Origin: Astrobacterium formosum
GTDB lineage: Bacteria; Pseudomonadota; Alphaproteobacteria; Rhizobiales; Xanthobacteraceae
Assembly: GCA_030848545.1 (NCBI GenBank)
Contig: JAVDCA010000009.1
Coordinates: 62,001-126,000, forward strand
DNA: 64,000 nucleotides
Direction of reading: 5' to 3'
In this document: positions 54,864 through 63,106 of the stretch, one piece after another
Numbering within the stretch: position 1 is the stretch's first letter
How the letters are laid out: each line of letters starts with the position of its first letter
Translations under genes and position numbers: made by a program
The notes under the pieces: model-generated
Database searches by the model: none
What the model was told of the DNA's origin: nothing
Seen by the model: the letters and a program-made list of their open reading frames with translations, nothing else

Positions 54864-57394
54864 ACATTCAGGCGTCGCAGGGGCCGGACGCACGGGCAGA
54901 AGAGCTTCCCAACGAAGCGCCGCGCCCGGACGACGAGTTCGCACAGCTCAAGCGCATCTGGGATCCGCCCCGCGGCATCCACTTCATCACCGTCGTCAAC
55001 AACACCTATGTGGGCCTGTTCTACATCGGCACCGCCTTCCTGTTCTTCGTGCTCGCCGGCATTCTGGCCCTGTTGATGCGCAGCCAGCTCGCGGTGCCGC
55101 AGGCGGGGCTCATCGCGCAGGGCACCTACAACCAGCTCTTCACCATGCACGGCACCGTGATGATGTTCCTGTTCGCGGTGCCGGCCGTGGAGGCGATGGG
55201 CGTCTATCTCCTGCCCAACATGCAGGCGGCGCGCGACCTGCCGTTCCCGCGCCTGTCGGCCTATGCGTTCTGGGCCTATTTCTTCGGCGGCATCGCGTTC
55301 TTCTGCACCCTGTTCTTCGGCGTCGCTCCCGACGGCGGTTGGTTCATGTACCCACCCCTGACCAGCACGCAATATTCCCCCGGCATCAATGCCGATTTCT
55401 GGCTGCTCGGCATCGGCTTCATCGAAATCTCGGCCATCGCCGGCGCCATCGAGATCGTCGTCGGGGTGCTGCGCACGCGCGCCCCGGGCATGTCGCTCGA
55501 CCGCATGCCGGTCTACTGCTGGGCCATGCTGGTGTTCGCCGGCCTGATCATCTTCGCGTTCCCGGCGATCATCCTCGGCACCCTGCTGCTGGAGATCGAA
55601 CGCGCCTTCGGCTGGCCGTTCTTCATCGCCGAGAAGGGCGGCAGTCCGCTCCTGTGGCAGCACCTGTTCTGGTTCTTCGGCCATCCGGAGGTCTACATCA
55701 TCTTCCTGCCCGCCGCCGGCATGGTGTCGATGATCGTGCCGACCATCGCGGGCTCGCCGCTCGTCGCCCATCGCCTCGTCGTCCTGGCGCTCATCGCAAC
55801 CGGCTTCATCAGCTTCGGGGTGTGGGTGCACCACATGTTCACGACCGGCATCCCGCAGCTCTCCTTGAGCTTCTTCTCCGCCGCCAGCATGGCGGTGTCG
55901 GTGCCGAGCGGCATCCAGGTGTTCGCCTGGATCGCCACCATCGCCCGCGGCCGGGTGATGCTCACGACGCCGGCGCTGTTCGTCATCGGCTTCTTGTTCA
56001 TCTTCACCCTCGGCGGGCTGACCGGCGTCATGGTCGGCATGGTGCCGTTCGACTGGCAGGCGCACGACACCTATTTCGTCGTTGCCCATTTCCACTACGT
56101 CCTGATCGGCGGCATGGTGTTTCCGCTGTTCGCCGCCTTCTATTACTGGACCCCCCACACCAGCCGTCGGCCGCTGTCGGAACGGCTGGGCCGCTGGGTG
56201 TTCGGCCTGATCTTCGCCGGCGTGAATGTTGCCTTCTTCCCGATGCACATCACCGGGCTGATGGGCATGCCGCGCCGCGTCTACACCTATCCGGCCGGCA
56301 TGGGATGGGACTGGCTCAATCTCGTCTCGACCGTCGGTGCCTTCCTGGTGGCGGCCGGCGTCGCCCTGTTCCTGATCGATCTTCTGCGCAATTTCCGGCC
56401 GTCTCCCGACAATGCCGGCAATGTCTGGAACGCCGGCACGCTCGAATGGCTGCCCAGCGGCGATTATGCCAATCGCAGCATTCCGATCGTGCGCACGCAC
56501 TATCCGCTCTGGGACCAGCCACGGCTTGCCGAGGATGTGGAGGCAGGCCGCTATTATCTGCCCGGCGCGCCGACCGGCGGGCGCGAGACCATCGTGACCA
56601 GTCCCGTCCATGCCGAGCCGCAATACGTGGTGCAGATGCCGGGACCGGGCTGGGCGCCCGTGCTGGCGGCGTTCTTCACCGCCGCCTTCTTCCTGCTCTT
56701 GACCGTCAAGCTGGTCTGGCCGGCGCTCGCCTGCGGGGTCCTGGCGGTCGGCTTCGTGCTGCGCTGGCTGTGGGACACCGATCCGGGTCGGACACCTCCG
56801 GTCGACATCGGTGGCGGATTGACGTTGCCGACCTACGTCACCGGCCCCATGAGCCACGCCTGGTGGGCGATGATCGTGCTCCTGCTGGTGGCGGGCACGC
56901 TGTTCGTCTGCCTGCTGTTCTCATACTTCTTCCTGTGGACCGTCAACCCGCGCGGCTGGTTTGCCGCCCCCCTGCCGGACCTCGTCTGGCCGGCAGGGGC
57001 CGCAATCCTCTATGGGCTCGGCAGCGTGATGATTGTCGTCGCCGGCCGCACCCTGTGGCGGCCGTGGACGAGCCGCCTGGCCCTGGCGGCGGCCGTGCCG
57101 CTTCTCGTCTGTGCGCTGGGGATCGATATCAACGCGCATCTGCAGAGCGGACTGCGGCCTCAGGACACGAGCTACGGTGCCGTCGTGGCGATGTTCCTCA
57201 GCCTGCAAGGTTTCTATGTCGGCACTCTGATCGTCATGGCGTTCTACACACTCGCACGCTCGTTCGCCGGCAAGCTCGATCAGGTCCGTCGTGGCACGTT
57301 CGATAACACCATGCTGCTGTGGCACTTCGCCACCGCCCAGGGCCTCGCAGGCATCGCGGTCGTCCAGTTCTTTCCGCGCCTCGTGGGAGAGTGA
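54860..57394 (+). CDS. Cytochrome c oxidase subunits I+III fusion
   Basis: An 844-residue fusion. Residues 1-540 are subunit I: H97 and H412 for low-spin heme, GHPEVY with H275 and cross-linking Y279, H324/H325 for CuB, and H410 for heme a3 (ISFGVWVHHMFTTG, VVAHFHYVL). GHPEV marks the A1 type of proton-pumping oxidases. Residues 590-844 are the subunit III part (SHAWWAMIVLLLVAGTLFV, LQGFYVGTLIVMAFYTLA). Reduces oxygen to water at the inner membrane. Overlaps subunit II by four bases and ends 3 bp before the next gene. Confidence 0.95.
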   Translation: MNIQASQGPDARAEELPNEAPRPDDEFAQLKRIWDPPRGIHFITVVNNTYVGLFYIGTAFLFFVLAGILALLMRSQLAVPQAGLIAQGTYNQLFTMHGTVMMFLFAVPAVEAMGVYLLPNMQAARDLPFPRLSAYAFWAYFFGGIAFFCTLFFGVAPDGGWFMYPPLTSTQYSPGINADFWLLGIGFIEISAIAGAIEIVVGVLRTRAPGMSLDRMPVYCWAMLVFAGLIIFAFPAIILGTLLLEIERAFGWPFFIAEKGGSPLLWQHLFWFFGHPEVYIIFLPAAGMVSMIVPTIAGSPLVAHRLVVLALIATGFISFGVWVHHMFTTGIPQLSLSFFSAASMAVSVPSGIQVFAWIATIARGRVMLTTPALFVIGFLFIFTLGGLTGVMVGMVPFDWQAHDTYFVVAHFHYVLIGGMVFPLFAAFYYWTPHTSRRPLSERLGRWVFGLIFAGVNVAFFPMHITGLMGMPRRVYTYPAGMGWDWLNLVSTVGAFLVAAGVALFLIDLLRNFRPSPDNAGNVWNAGTLEWLPSGDYANRSIPIVRTHYPLWDQPRLAEDVEAGRYYLPGAPTGGRETIVTSPVHAEPQYVVQMPGPGWAPVLAAFFTAAFFLLLTVKLVWPALACGVLAVGFVLRWLWDTDPGRTPPVDIGGGLTLPTYVTGPMSHAWWAMIVLLLVAGTLFVCLLFSYFFLWTVNPRGWFAAPLPDLVWPAGAAILYGLGSVMIVVAGRTLWRPWTSRLALAAAVPLLVCALGIDINAHLQSGLRPQDTSYGAVVAMFLSLQGFYVGTLIVMAFYTLARSFAGKLDQVRRGTFDNTMLLWHFATAQGLAGIAVVQFFPRLVGE

Positions 57395-57397
57395 GCG

Positions 57398-57763
57398 ATG
57401 CGTTCGCCCGGATTCGTCCTCAAACTGTTGTTCTTCCTCGGCGGCCTGCTGATCTGGGGTAGTCATTTCCTTTTCGTCTACGGCTTCAACGGCATCGCCT
57501 GCGCCCGCGCATTCGATCGGAACACGGTGTTCGGCATCGGCATTGTCCCGTTGACCGTGTCGGTCGCCACAGTCCTCGCCATGGCGGCGTCGATCTTGAT
57601 CGTCGCACTGGCGGTGGCGGGCCGCGGACCGGGTATAGCCCATGAAGGTGACCACGCCTTGCGGCAGTTCTGGCGCCTGGGCACGGCGGTCGTGGCATCC
57701 TTCTCGGCCGTCGCGGTCGCATGGACGGGTCTGCCGGCGCTGATCATCCCGCCGTGCGGATGA
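57398..57763 (+). CDS. Small membrane protein of the caa3 operon
   Basis: A 121-residue protein with three predicted helices (LKLLFFLGGLLIWGSHFLFVYG, VPLTVSVATVLAMAASILIVALAV and FWRLGTAVVASFSAVAVAW). It starts 3 bp after the oxidase gene and so is co-translated with it. Small unassigned membrane proteins are common at the ends of caa3 operons; a role as subunit IV or assembly helper is inferred only. Confidence 0.78.
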   Translation: MRSPGFVLKLLFFLGGLLIWGSHFLFVYGFNGIACARAFDRNTVFGIGIVPLTVSVATVLAMAASILIVALAVAGRGPGIAHEGDHALRQFWRLGTAVVASFSAVAVAWTGLPALIIPPCG

Positions 57764-57825
57764 AGGACACACGACGAAACGCATGCCGGCACGGGGCCGG
57801 CCACGACACGCGATCGGAGACGACC

Positions 57826-58002
57826 ATGCCCATCTTGTTCCTGGTGCTCATCGCCCTGCTCGTCGCCCAGATCGGATTCTGGGACAGTCTCGCGGCCATG
57901 CTCGGCGCAGTCGGAGTTGTCATCCTGCTGGTGCTGATCCTGGCGGCGCTCGTCGGCGCGGGTGCGTATTACGTCGTCCGCCGGGCAGGCTCCCGCCTTT
58001 AG
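57826..58002 (+). CDS. Small two-helix membrane protein
   Basis: A 58-residue, almost wholly hydrophobic protein (MPILFLVLIALLVAQIGFWD, then AAMLGAVGVVILLVLILAALVG) ending in a basic tail RRAGSRL. GGAGACGACC precedes ATG 57826. It lies 62 bp after the caa3 operon; whether it belongs to it is unclear. No family recognised. Confidence 0.6.
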   Translation: MPILFLVLIALLVAQIGFWDSLAAMLGAVGVVILLVLILAALVGAGAYYVVRRAGSRL

Positions 58003-58340
58003 TGTGCGTGTGTGGCACCGGAAGCTGGAGCTTGCGCCCGACGCTTTCCCATACGCCCCCGGCCGGCACCAGCAGGCCGACACGGCCGATTACGCCTTGC
58101 GGCTTCCAGACTGCAGTACCGGAATGTCGTCTGGGCCCATCCGTCGAAGCATCTCATTGGGCTGTCCGCGACACCGCGGCAGCCGTCTCCGGCTCGGCCG
58201 GTGACGTCGCACCCGCGTCGGGATGTCACTGCAGATGGATCGTACGCCGACGTACGCGCCATGACGGGAGGTTCTCAGAACCTGACCTCGATGGTCTGCA
58301 TTGACCGTGACGATGCAAGCCCCAACCACGAGGTGACACG
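58003..58340. other. Gap upstream of the PRC-barrel gene
   Basis: 338 bp without a supportable gene. No exact EcfG-type site was found here. Confidence 0.4.
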
Positions 58341-59009
58341 ATGAACCGGACGCTCCTGGCCACGACCGCAATACTGATGTTCACCGGATCCTGCTTTGCG
58401 CAGACCGCGCCCCAGACGGGGCAATCCTCCACCACGAAGGCAAGTCCGGGCGCCAACCAGACGAACAACCCGCCGCAGAGCGGCACGAGCGGGGGGGCGT
58501 CATCGAGCATGCCTTCGCAGAGTGGGACCCAGGCTCAGACCGGCGGATCGAGCACCGGGCAGGCGGGGATTCGTCAGGTGGACCCGGCCGCAGCCGTTCG
58601 CCTCACCTTCTATTCGGTGCAGCCGGCCGACATGCGCGCATCCAATCTGATGGGGTCGACCGTCTACAACCTCAACAACGAGAATATCGGCGAGGTCGAG
58701 GACCTGATCATCGACAACGGCAAGAACATCAAGGCCGTCGTCGTCAGCGTCGGGGGATTTCTCGGCATCGGGGATCGCAATATCGCGGTGCAGCCCAACT
58801 CCCTCGTCCTCACCGAGCAGGCCGACGGGTCGACCCGCATCGTCGCCAATACCAACAAGGAAGACCTGAAGAACGCGCCGGCGTTCAACCTCGCCGAGGT
58901 CGACAAGCGCAACGGCGGCACGACCGGGAGCGCGGCCTCTTCGACCGGCGCCGGTACTGGCAGCTCCGGCAAGCCGGCCGGTTCAACCGGCACCAACACG
59001 AATCGCTGA
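58341..59009 (+). CDS. Exported PRC-barrel domain protein
   Basis: A 222-residue exported protein: signal peptide (cut near GSCFAQT), a Gln/Ser/Gly/Thr-rich linker, then a PRC barrel at residues 95-165 (ASNLMGSTVYNLNNENIGEVEDLIIDN, then IKAVVVSVGGFLGIGDRNIAV), and a Gly/Ser/Thr tail. Same domain class as the 26209 gene but otherwise unlike it. Periplasmic, function unknown; secreted PRC proteins are typical of Rhizobiales. Confidence 0.87.
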   Translation: MNRTLLATTAILMFTGSCFAQTAPQTGQSSTTKASPGANQTNNPPQSGTSGGASSSMPSQSGTQAQTGGSSTGQAGIRQVDPAAAVRLTFYSVQPADMRASNLMGSTVYNLNNENIGEVEDLIIDNGKNIKAVVVSVGGFLGIGDRNIAVQPNSLVLTEQADGSTRIVANTNKEDLKNAPAFNLAEVDKRNGGTTGSAASSTGAGTGSSGKPAGSTGTNTNR

Positions 59010-59115
59010 TTGCGGCACTTTGCGTGCGCGACCGGGTAGTCGCGCACGCGTCACGCACGGAGGTCCTGCCGCGCTTGGCCGTCGGCGGGTGCATCAGACT
59101 CAACGGAGATGAACG

Positions 59116-59508
59116 ATGAAATCGAGATTTGTCATGGCTTCCCTCGCGACGTTCGCGGCCGCGGGTCTGTGGGCGGCACTCCCTTCGGAAAGCGCTGCCC
59201 AACCGTTCCGCGGCGGCGACGCCAAGGCCGCGACTGCAGCGGCAGGCGAGGCCGGTGACATGCTCCACCAGGTGCGCGACCGCCGTTATGGGCATCGCTA
59301 TCGTCACGGGTACCGGCACGGATGGCGTCACCGCGACCGTGACCTCGGACCGGCTCTCGGCGGGTTCGCGGCCGGAGCCATCATCGGCGGAGCTCTGGCT
59401 CAGCAGGGATCGGACCGGCACGCCTATTGCGCATCGAAGTACCGATCCTACGATCCGGGCAGCGGGACGTATCTCGGCTACGACGGAGAACGCCATCCCT
59501 GCCCGTGA
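59116..59508 (+). CDS. BA14K family protein
   Basis: A 130-residue exported protein: signal peptide (cut near SESAAQ), His/Arg-rich middle (YGHRYRHGYRHGWRHRDRD), a glycine-zipper-like helix (LGGFAAGAIIGGALAQQG) and the C-terminal BA14K box AYCASKYRSYDPGSGTYLGYDG with its two cysteines. BA14K is an immunoreactive, lectin-like Brucella protein family confined to Rhizobiales. Its function outside Brucella is not known. Confidence 0.88.
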   Translation: MKSRFVMASLATFAAAGLWAALPSESAAQPFRGGDAKAATAAAGEAGDMLHQVRDRRYGHRYRHGYRHGWRHRDRDLGPALGGFAAGAIIGGALAQQGSDRHAYCASKYRSYDPGSGTYLGYDGERHPCP

Positions 59509-59562
59509 GGGCGCCGCGCGAGGATGCGCGGGGTGAGGGCTCGATCTGAGCGATGGTTTTGC

Positions 59563-59600
59563 GACCTGCCTGGGCAAGACTGGGCTTGCCCGGGCAGGTC
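59563..59600. repeat. 16-bp inverted repeat between convergent genes
   Basis: Arms 59563-59578 and 59585-59600 pair with one mismatch around a six-base loop. No T tract follows on either strand, so it is not a typical intrinsic terminator, though it lies between the BA14K and CDF genes. Confidence 0.6.
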
Positions 59601-59633
59601 GGCCTGGATTACCAGCGACTCGCGAACGACTCC

Positions 59634-59801
59634 TCAACTTCGTTTCGTCTCCTCGGCGGGTTCGAGTTCGATGGTCGAGTGATCGATGCTGGACTCGCCG
59701 CGAAGGCGTTCCTTGGCGGCTCTCAGCACCGCCGGGAGGTCGGCGCCCGCCGTCGTTCGCACATGCAACGTGGCGAGCGGCCGACCCGACGTGAGGGACT
59801 A
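59634..59801 (-). pseudogene. Stranded C-terminal part of the CDF gene after an in-frame TAG
   Basis: Reading on in frame past TAG 59801-59799 gives 54 more codons to TGA at 59636-59634: SLTSGRPLATLHVRTTAGAD, then AVLRAAKERLRGESSIDHST and IELEPAEE. This is the normal end of CDF proteins, in which the stop position holds Trp (HxHVWSLTSG). A single TGG-to-TAG change explains it. Confidence 0.85.
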
Positions 59802-60542
59802 AACATGGATATGGTCGACCGATGTGACGCCCGGCAGAGCCGCGAGGTCGCGACGGATCCGGTCGCGGTCGACGGAATCCGGCGCTCCCTCGAGCAGGAT
59901 GTGCCCCGAACGGCGCGTGATGTCCCATCCTGAGCGGATGATCAGGCAGGCGACGAGCGCGGACAGGAGCGGGTCGATAGGCAGCCAGCCGGTGAAGCGG
60001 ATCACAAGGGCGGCCACGATGGCGGCGAGCGAGCCGAGAATGTCGCCCAAGACATGCACCATCGCACCCTGGATGTTGATATTGCCCTCTTCGCCCGAGT
60101 GCAACACCAGATAGCTGGCGACGTTCACGACCAGCCCGACGAGCGCGATGACGAGCATCGTGCCGCTGAGGATTCGCACAGGTTCGAAAAAGCGGATGGC
60201 GGCCTCGATCAGGATCCAGGCTGCGAGTCCCAAGAGCGCGACTCCGTTGGTGAAGGCCGCAAGTACTTCGAGGCGGGCATAGCCATAGGTGCGTTGCGGA
60301 TCGCCCGGCTGCTTGGCCATGTGGACGCCCACATAGGCAAGCGCAAGCGCGCCGACGTCGGTGAGCATGTGGCCGGCATCGGCGAGCAGGGCGAGGGAGC
60401 CGGACAGGAGGCCGCCGGCGGCTTCTACCAGCATGAACCCACCCGTCAGCAGCAGGGCGCCAATGAGGCGGTGTTCGGCGCCCGCCTTTCGCGGCCTCCT
60501 GGGGGCGTGGCCTTCCGGATGCTGGTGGTGACTTTCAGGCAT
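59799..60542 (-). CDS. CDF metal cation efflux protein, truncated by in-frame TAG
   Basis: A cation diffusion facilitator (CzcD/ZitB type) with six helices. Metal sites are H-x-x-x-D in helix 2 (LADAGHMLTDVG) and in helix 5 (HVLGDILGSLAA). A His-rich start (PESHHQHPEGH) is typical. The reading ends at residue 247 in VDHIHV with a TAG where relatives have Trp; 54 further codons of the cytosolic dimer domain follow in frame. Either the gene has just decayed, or read-through occurs, or the base is a sequencing error. Confidence 0.85.
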   Translation of the reverse strand: MPESHHQHPEGHAPRRPRKAGAEHRLIGALLLTGGFMLVEAAGGLLSGSLALLADAGHMLTDVGALALAYVGVHMAKQPGDPQRTYGYARLEVLAAFTNGVALLGLAAWILIEAAIRFFEPVRILSGTMLVIALVGLVVNVASYLVLHSGEEGNINIQGAMVHVLGDILGSLAAIVAALVIRFTGWLPIDPLLSALVACLIIRSGWDITRRSGHILLEGAPDSVDRDRIRRDLAALPGVTSVDHIHV

Positions 60543-60717
60543 GGGCGCGGGCCTTATCCGTCGGCGGTGTTCTCCTGTCAGGAACAGAACTCCAGCCGGC
60601 AGTCAGGCGTTCAATCACGGCGGCGTATAATCGATATGCCGGCTTGACCCGCTAGATGGCGGAACTGCGCGTATGCTTGATGGCCGATCCGCCGCGCAAA
60701 CTCTCCGAGGAGGCAGC

Positions 60718-60954
60718 ATGCCAGCACCGAGAACTGACGACTTCCGCATGGAGCGTCGGGGCAACGAACTCGTCTTGATCTTTACGCCCGACGGTCGGAC
60801 TTACACGTTCCAGATCGATGGCGAACGGCTGCGCGGCCCGACCTGCTCTCAGGCGGGCAAGGGCGCAAACGATCATGAGGAGGCCGAGGTTCGACGCATG
60901 GCGACTGCGATTGCGAAACTTGCGCTTGCGGAGGGAACGAAAGCAAAGAACTGA
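60718..60954 (+). CDS. Hypothetical small protein
   Basis: A 78-residue soluble protein, charged, starting MPAPRTDDFRMERRGNELVLI and continuing TPDGRTYTFQIDGERLRGP, a beta-hairpin-like start, with a helical Lys/Glu-rich end. GAGGAGG stands 5 bases before ATG 60718, a strong ribosome site. No family recognised. Confidence 0.6.
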   Translation: MPAPRTDDFRMERRGNELVLIFTPDGRTYTFQIDGERLRGPTCSQAGKGANDHEEAEVRRMATAIAKLALAEGTKAKN

Positions 60955-61652
60955 GAATTGGCCGACTAATCGATGGATGTCCGCGATCCACTGATGCCCA
61001 AACACGTCGACTTCATCTGGACCGCCGTGGTCGACAGCCTCGGCGTAAGCGACCTTGATGCCCCGGCACATCGTCGGTTAGCCTTGCGGTGAGGATATAT
61101 ACCGCAAGGCCGCGCAAGAATTAGGTCGTCCACAATCGATGCGATAGTTCATGAACGTCGTCTGAGAACGGCATGGCGTGGATCGTCTTGGTCGCACGGA
61201 TAAATCAAGACAGGGGCGATGGAAAAGCGGAATGTGGCCAGGGACACATGATGATCAGAAGCAGCCGGGCCCGATCGTTACCGATCGGGCCGCGTCAAAA
61301 CACGCCGCGCTGCCATCCCAAAGAGATCAGGTGCGGGGTAGACGAAACGGGGAAAGGCGGACCTTCCGAAGTCGACATAGGTGAATTCGAGGTGCAGTTC
61401 GAGCCGTTGCTCGAAACTGCAACACGCTGACTGGAGCGCGGTTTGCAACCTATGTTGCTGGGCTTGCGGGCGTGATCGGGAACGCGGATCGGGTCGGTCC
61501 GCTGCGGAGCGCCCGTCAGTTCGTCGCCGGCCGTGCGCCGATCAACGGGAAACGGCTCTCTGGCTGGCAATGTGAGCATTTCTCCCATCCGCGAGGTGAA
61601 AAGGCACTCGCGGTCCTCGGGAGTTCGTCACCGAACGTTAAAAAAACACCGC
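60955..61652. other. Gene-less stretch before the lar genes
   Basis: 698 bp. Open frames of up to 85 codons exist (for example 61173-61430) but show no motif or good ribosome site. A T tract at the right end belongs to the larB terminator. Confidence 0.4.
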
Positions 61653-61671
61653 TCAGCGAAGCGCCTGCGGA
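61640..61671 (-). terminator. Probable terminator of the lar operon
   Basis: On the minus strand an imperfect GC hairpin spanning the larB stop (61647-61671) is followed by seven T (61646-61640). The stem is weak, so this is tentative. Confidence 0.45.
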
Positions 61672-62312
61672 GGTCCACCTTGCAGAATGCGAACCGCCGC
61701 ACACGCGGCCCCGAATCCGTTGTCGATGTTGACACTGACCAAGCCGGCAGCGCAGGAGGCCAAGGCGCTGTTGAGTGCCGCTCGTCCATCGGCTGCCACT
61801 CCGTATCCTACCGATACCGGGACGGCGATGACGGATGCGTCGACGAGTCCTGCCACCACGCTGAATAGAGAACCCTCCATGCCGGCGATGACGATGACCA
61901 CGCGAAATCGCCGAATATCCTCCAGTCGTCGCAACAGTCGCCACAGCCCGGCGACGCCGACATCGGCGATGATCGGCGAATCGTATCCGTAGAACTCCAA
62001 CGTGCGGGCGGCTTCGCGGGCGACCGGCAGGTCGGAGGTGCCGGCACAGACGATCCCCGGCCCCGCCAAGCGCGACTCGCCGCGAAATTCGTGAAATGCG
62101 GTCCGCGACAATGGATCGTAATCGAGACGCCTGCGGCTTTCCTCGTGAAGAAGAGCGAATTTGGGCTCGTCGAGCCGCGTCAGCAGCAAGGTGCGTTGGC
62201 CGGCGGCGGCCAGAATGGCGTCTATCTGCGGCGGCGATTTCCCGTGGCAGAATATCGCTTCGCCGATGCCGGTGCGCTGTAGACGTTCCCAGTCGAGTTC
62301 GAACTCGTTCAC
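61653..62312 (-). CDS. larB: Nickel-pincer cofactor biosynthesis protein LarB
   Basis: A 219-residue PurE-like enzyme that carboxylates and hydrolyses nicotinic acid adenine dinucleotide, the first step to the nickel-pincer nucleotide of lactate racemase-type enzymes. Seen: EAIFCHGKSPPQIDAIL, CAGTSDLPVAREAA, VVIVIAGMEGSLFSVVAGL (the PurE-type core) and VSVNIDNGFGAACAAVRIL. The full family length is present. Its ATG overlaps the larE stop by four bases. Confidence 0.94.
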   Translation of the reverse strand: MNEFELDWERLQRTGIGEAIFCHGKSPPQIDAILAAAGQRTLLLTRLDEPKFALLHEESRRRLDYDPLSRTAFHEFRGESRLAGPGIVCAGTSDLPVAREAARTLEFYGYDSPIIADVGVAGLWRLLRRLEDIRRFRVVIVIAGMEGSLFSVVAGLVDASVIAVPVSVGYGVAADGRAALNSALASCAAGLVSVNIDNGFGAACAAVRILQGGPPQALR

Positions 62313-63106
62313 CGCGCCACCCCTCTCAGGAACGCGGCGCCGCGATGATATTCACGCATGCCGGCAAAGCGGCGCCCGGCGGCCATGCATAGCCCAGAGA
62401 CACGATGTTCGGCGCGGACCCGGCCATCGCCGACCGGAAGCGGCGTACATTCCACGTAAACTCCCGCCGCCGTAATTCGACAGCGAATGTCCTTCGCGTC
62501 CGGAAGCAACTCGCACAGCGTCTTCTCGGCCTCTTCGATGAACCGCAAGGCGGACGCATCGACGATAATTCCGGTCTCGATGCGGCTGGCAAGACAGGGT
62601 TGCGCGGGCAACTCGGCCAGGTCGGCGAGCCCATGCTTCTTCGCCAGGGAGTAGATTTCGCTCTTGCCGATTCCGGCATCGACGAACGGATGGACAACGT
62701 TGTGGTCGCGGGCGGCCTTGAGACCGGGCCGATAATCGGTGAGGTCATCGCGATTGGTGCCGGAAGCGATCGGGAGGCCGGTGACGGCACGAATGCGGCT
62801 GTACAGGTTGGTCTTGCAGTAGAAGCAACGATCGACCGGATTGCTCCGATAGACCGGATCGGACAATTCGCCCGCATCAATGAGCCGCAGAGTCCAGCCA
62901 TGGCGAGCCGCATAGTCCTTTACTCTCGCGGTGGCGGCTGCCGGTACGGCGGGCGACAGAGCATGTACGGCGGTGACGTCGACCCGTGCGAAATGATGGG
63001 CGATGTAGGCCAAAACCATGCTGTCTACTCCGCCCGACACTGCCACCGCGAGGGCGTCGTGGCTGTCGAGCGCCGCCACCAGGTCGGCCTGCAATTTCTG
63101 GAGCAT
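62309..63106 (-). CDS. larE: Nickel-pincer cofactor sulfur transferase LarE
   Basis: A 265-residue PP-loop ATPase with SGGVDS at 24-29. It adds the two sulfurs of the pincer cofactor. Cysteines C94 and C97 (RCFYCK) and C171 (PCLASR) are present. L. plantarum LarE sacrifices the sulfur of a single cysteine, while three-cysteine LarE such as that of Thermotoga holds a [4Fe-4S] cluster and recycles sulfide; this sequence has the three-cysteine pattern. Overlaps larC and larB at both ends. Confidence 0.94.
   Translation of the reverse strand: MLQKLQADLVAALDSHDALAVAVSGGVDSMVLAYIAHHFARVDVTAVHALSPAVPAAATARVKDYAARHGWTLRLIDAGELSDPVYRSNPVDRCFYCKTNLYSRIRAVTGLPIASGTNRDDLTDYRPGLKAARDHNVVHPFVDAGIGKSEIYSLAKKHGLADLAELPAQPCLASRIETGIIVDASALRFIEEAEKTLCELLPDAKDIRCRITAAGVYVECTPLPVGDGRVRAEHRVSGLCMAAGRRFAGMREYHRGAAFLRGVAR

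Noticed and set aside
54505..57306. 933-codon plus-strand frame and 671-codon minus-strand frame over the oxidase genes
   Set aside because: Both are Arg/His/Pro-rich shadows of the subunit I+III gene, which keeps every heme and copper ligand in its own frame.
59799..59801. Pyrrolysine or programmed read-through at the CDF amber codon
   Set aside because: No pyl genes or read-through context visible; a simple TGG-to-TAG mutation or sequence error is more likely.
61173..61430. 85-codon open frame in the gap before larB
   Set aside because: No ribosome site, no motif and no good neighbour evidence.
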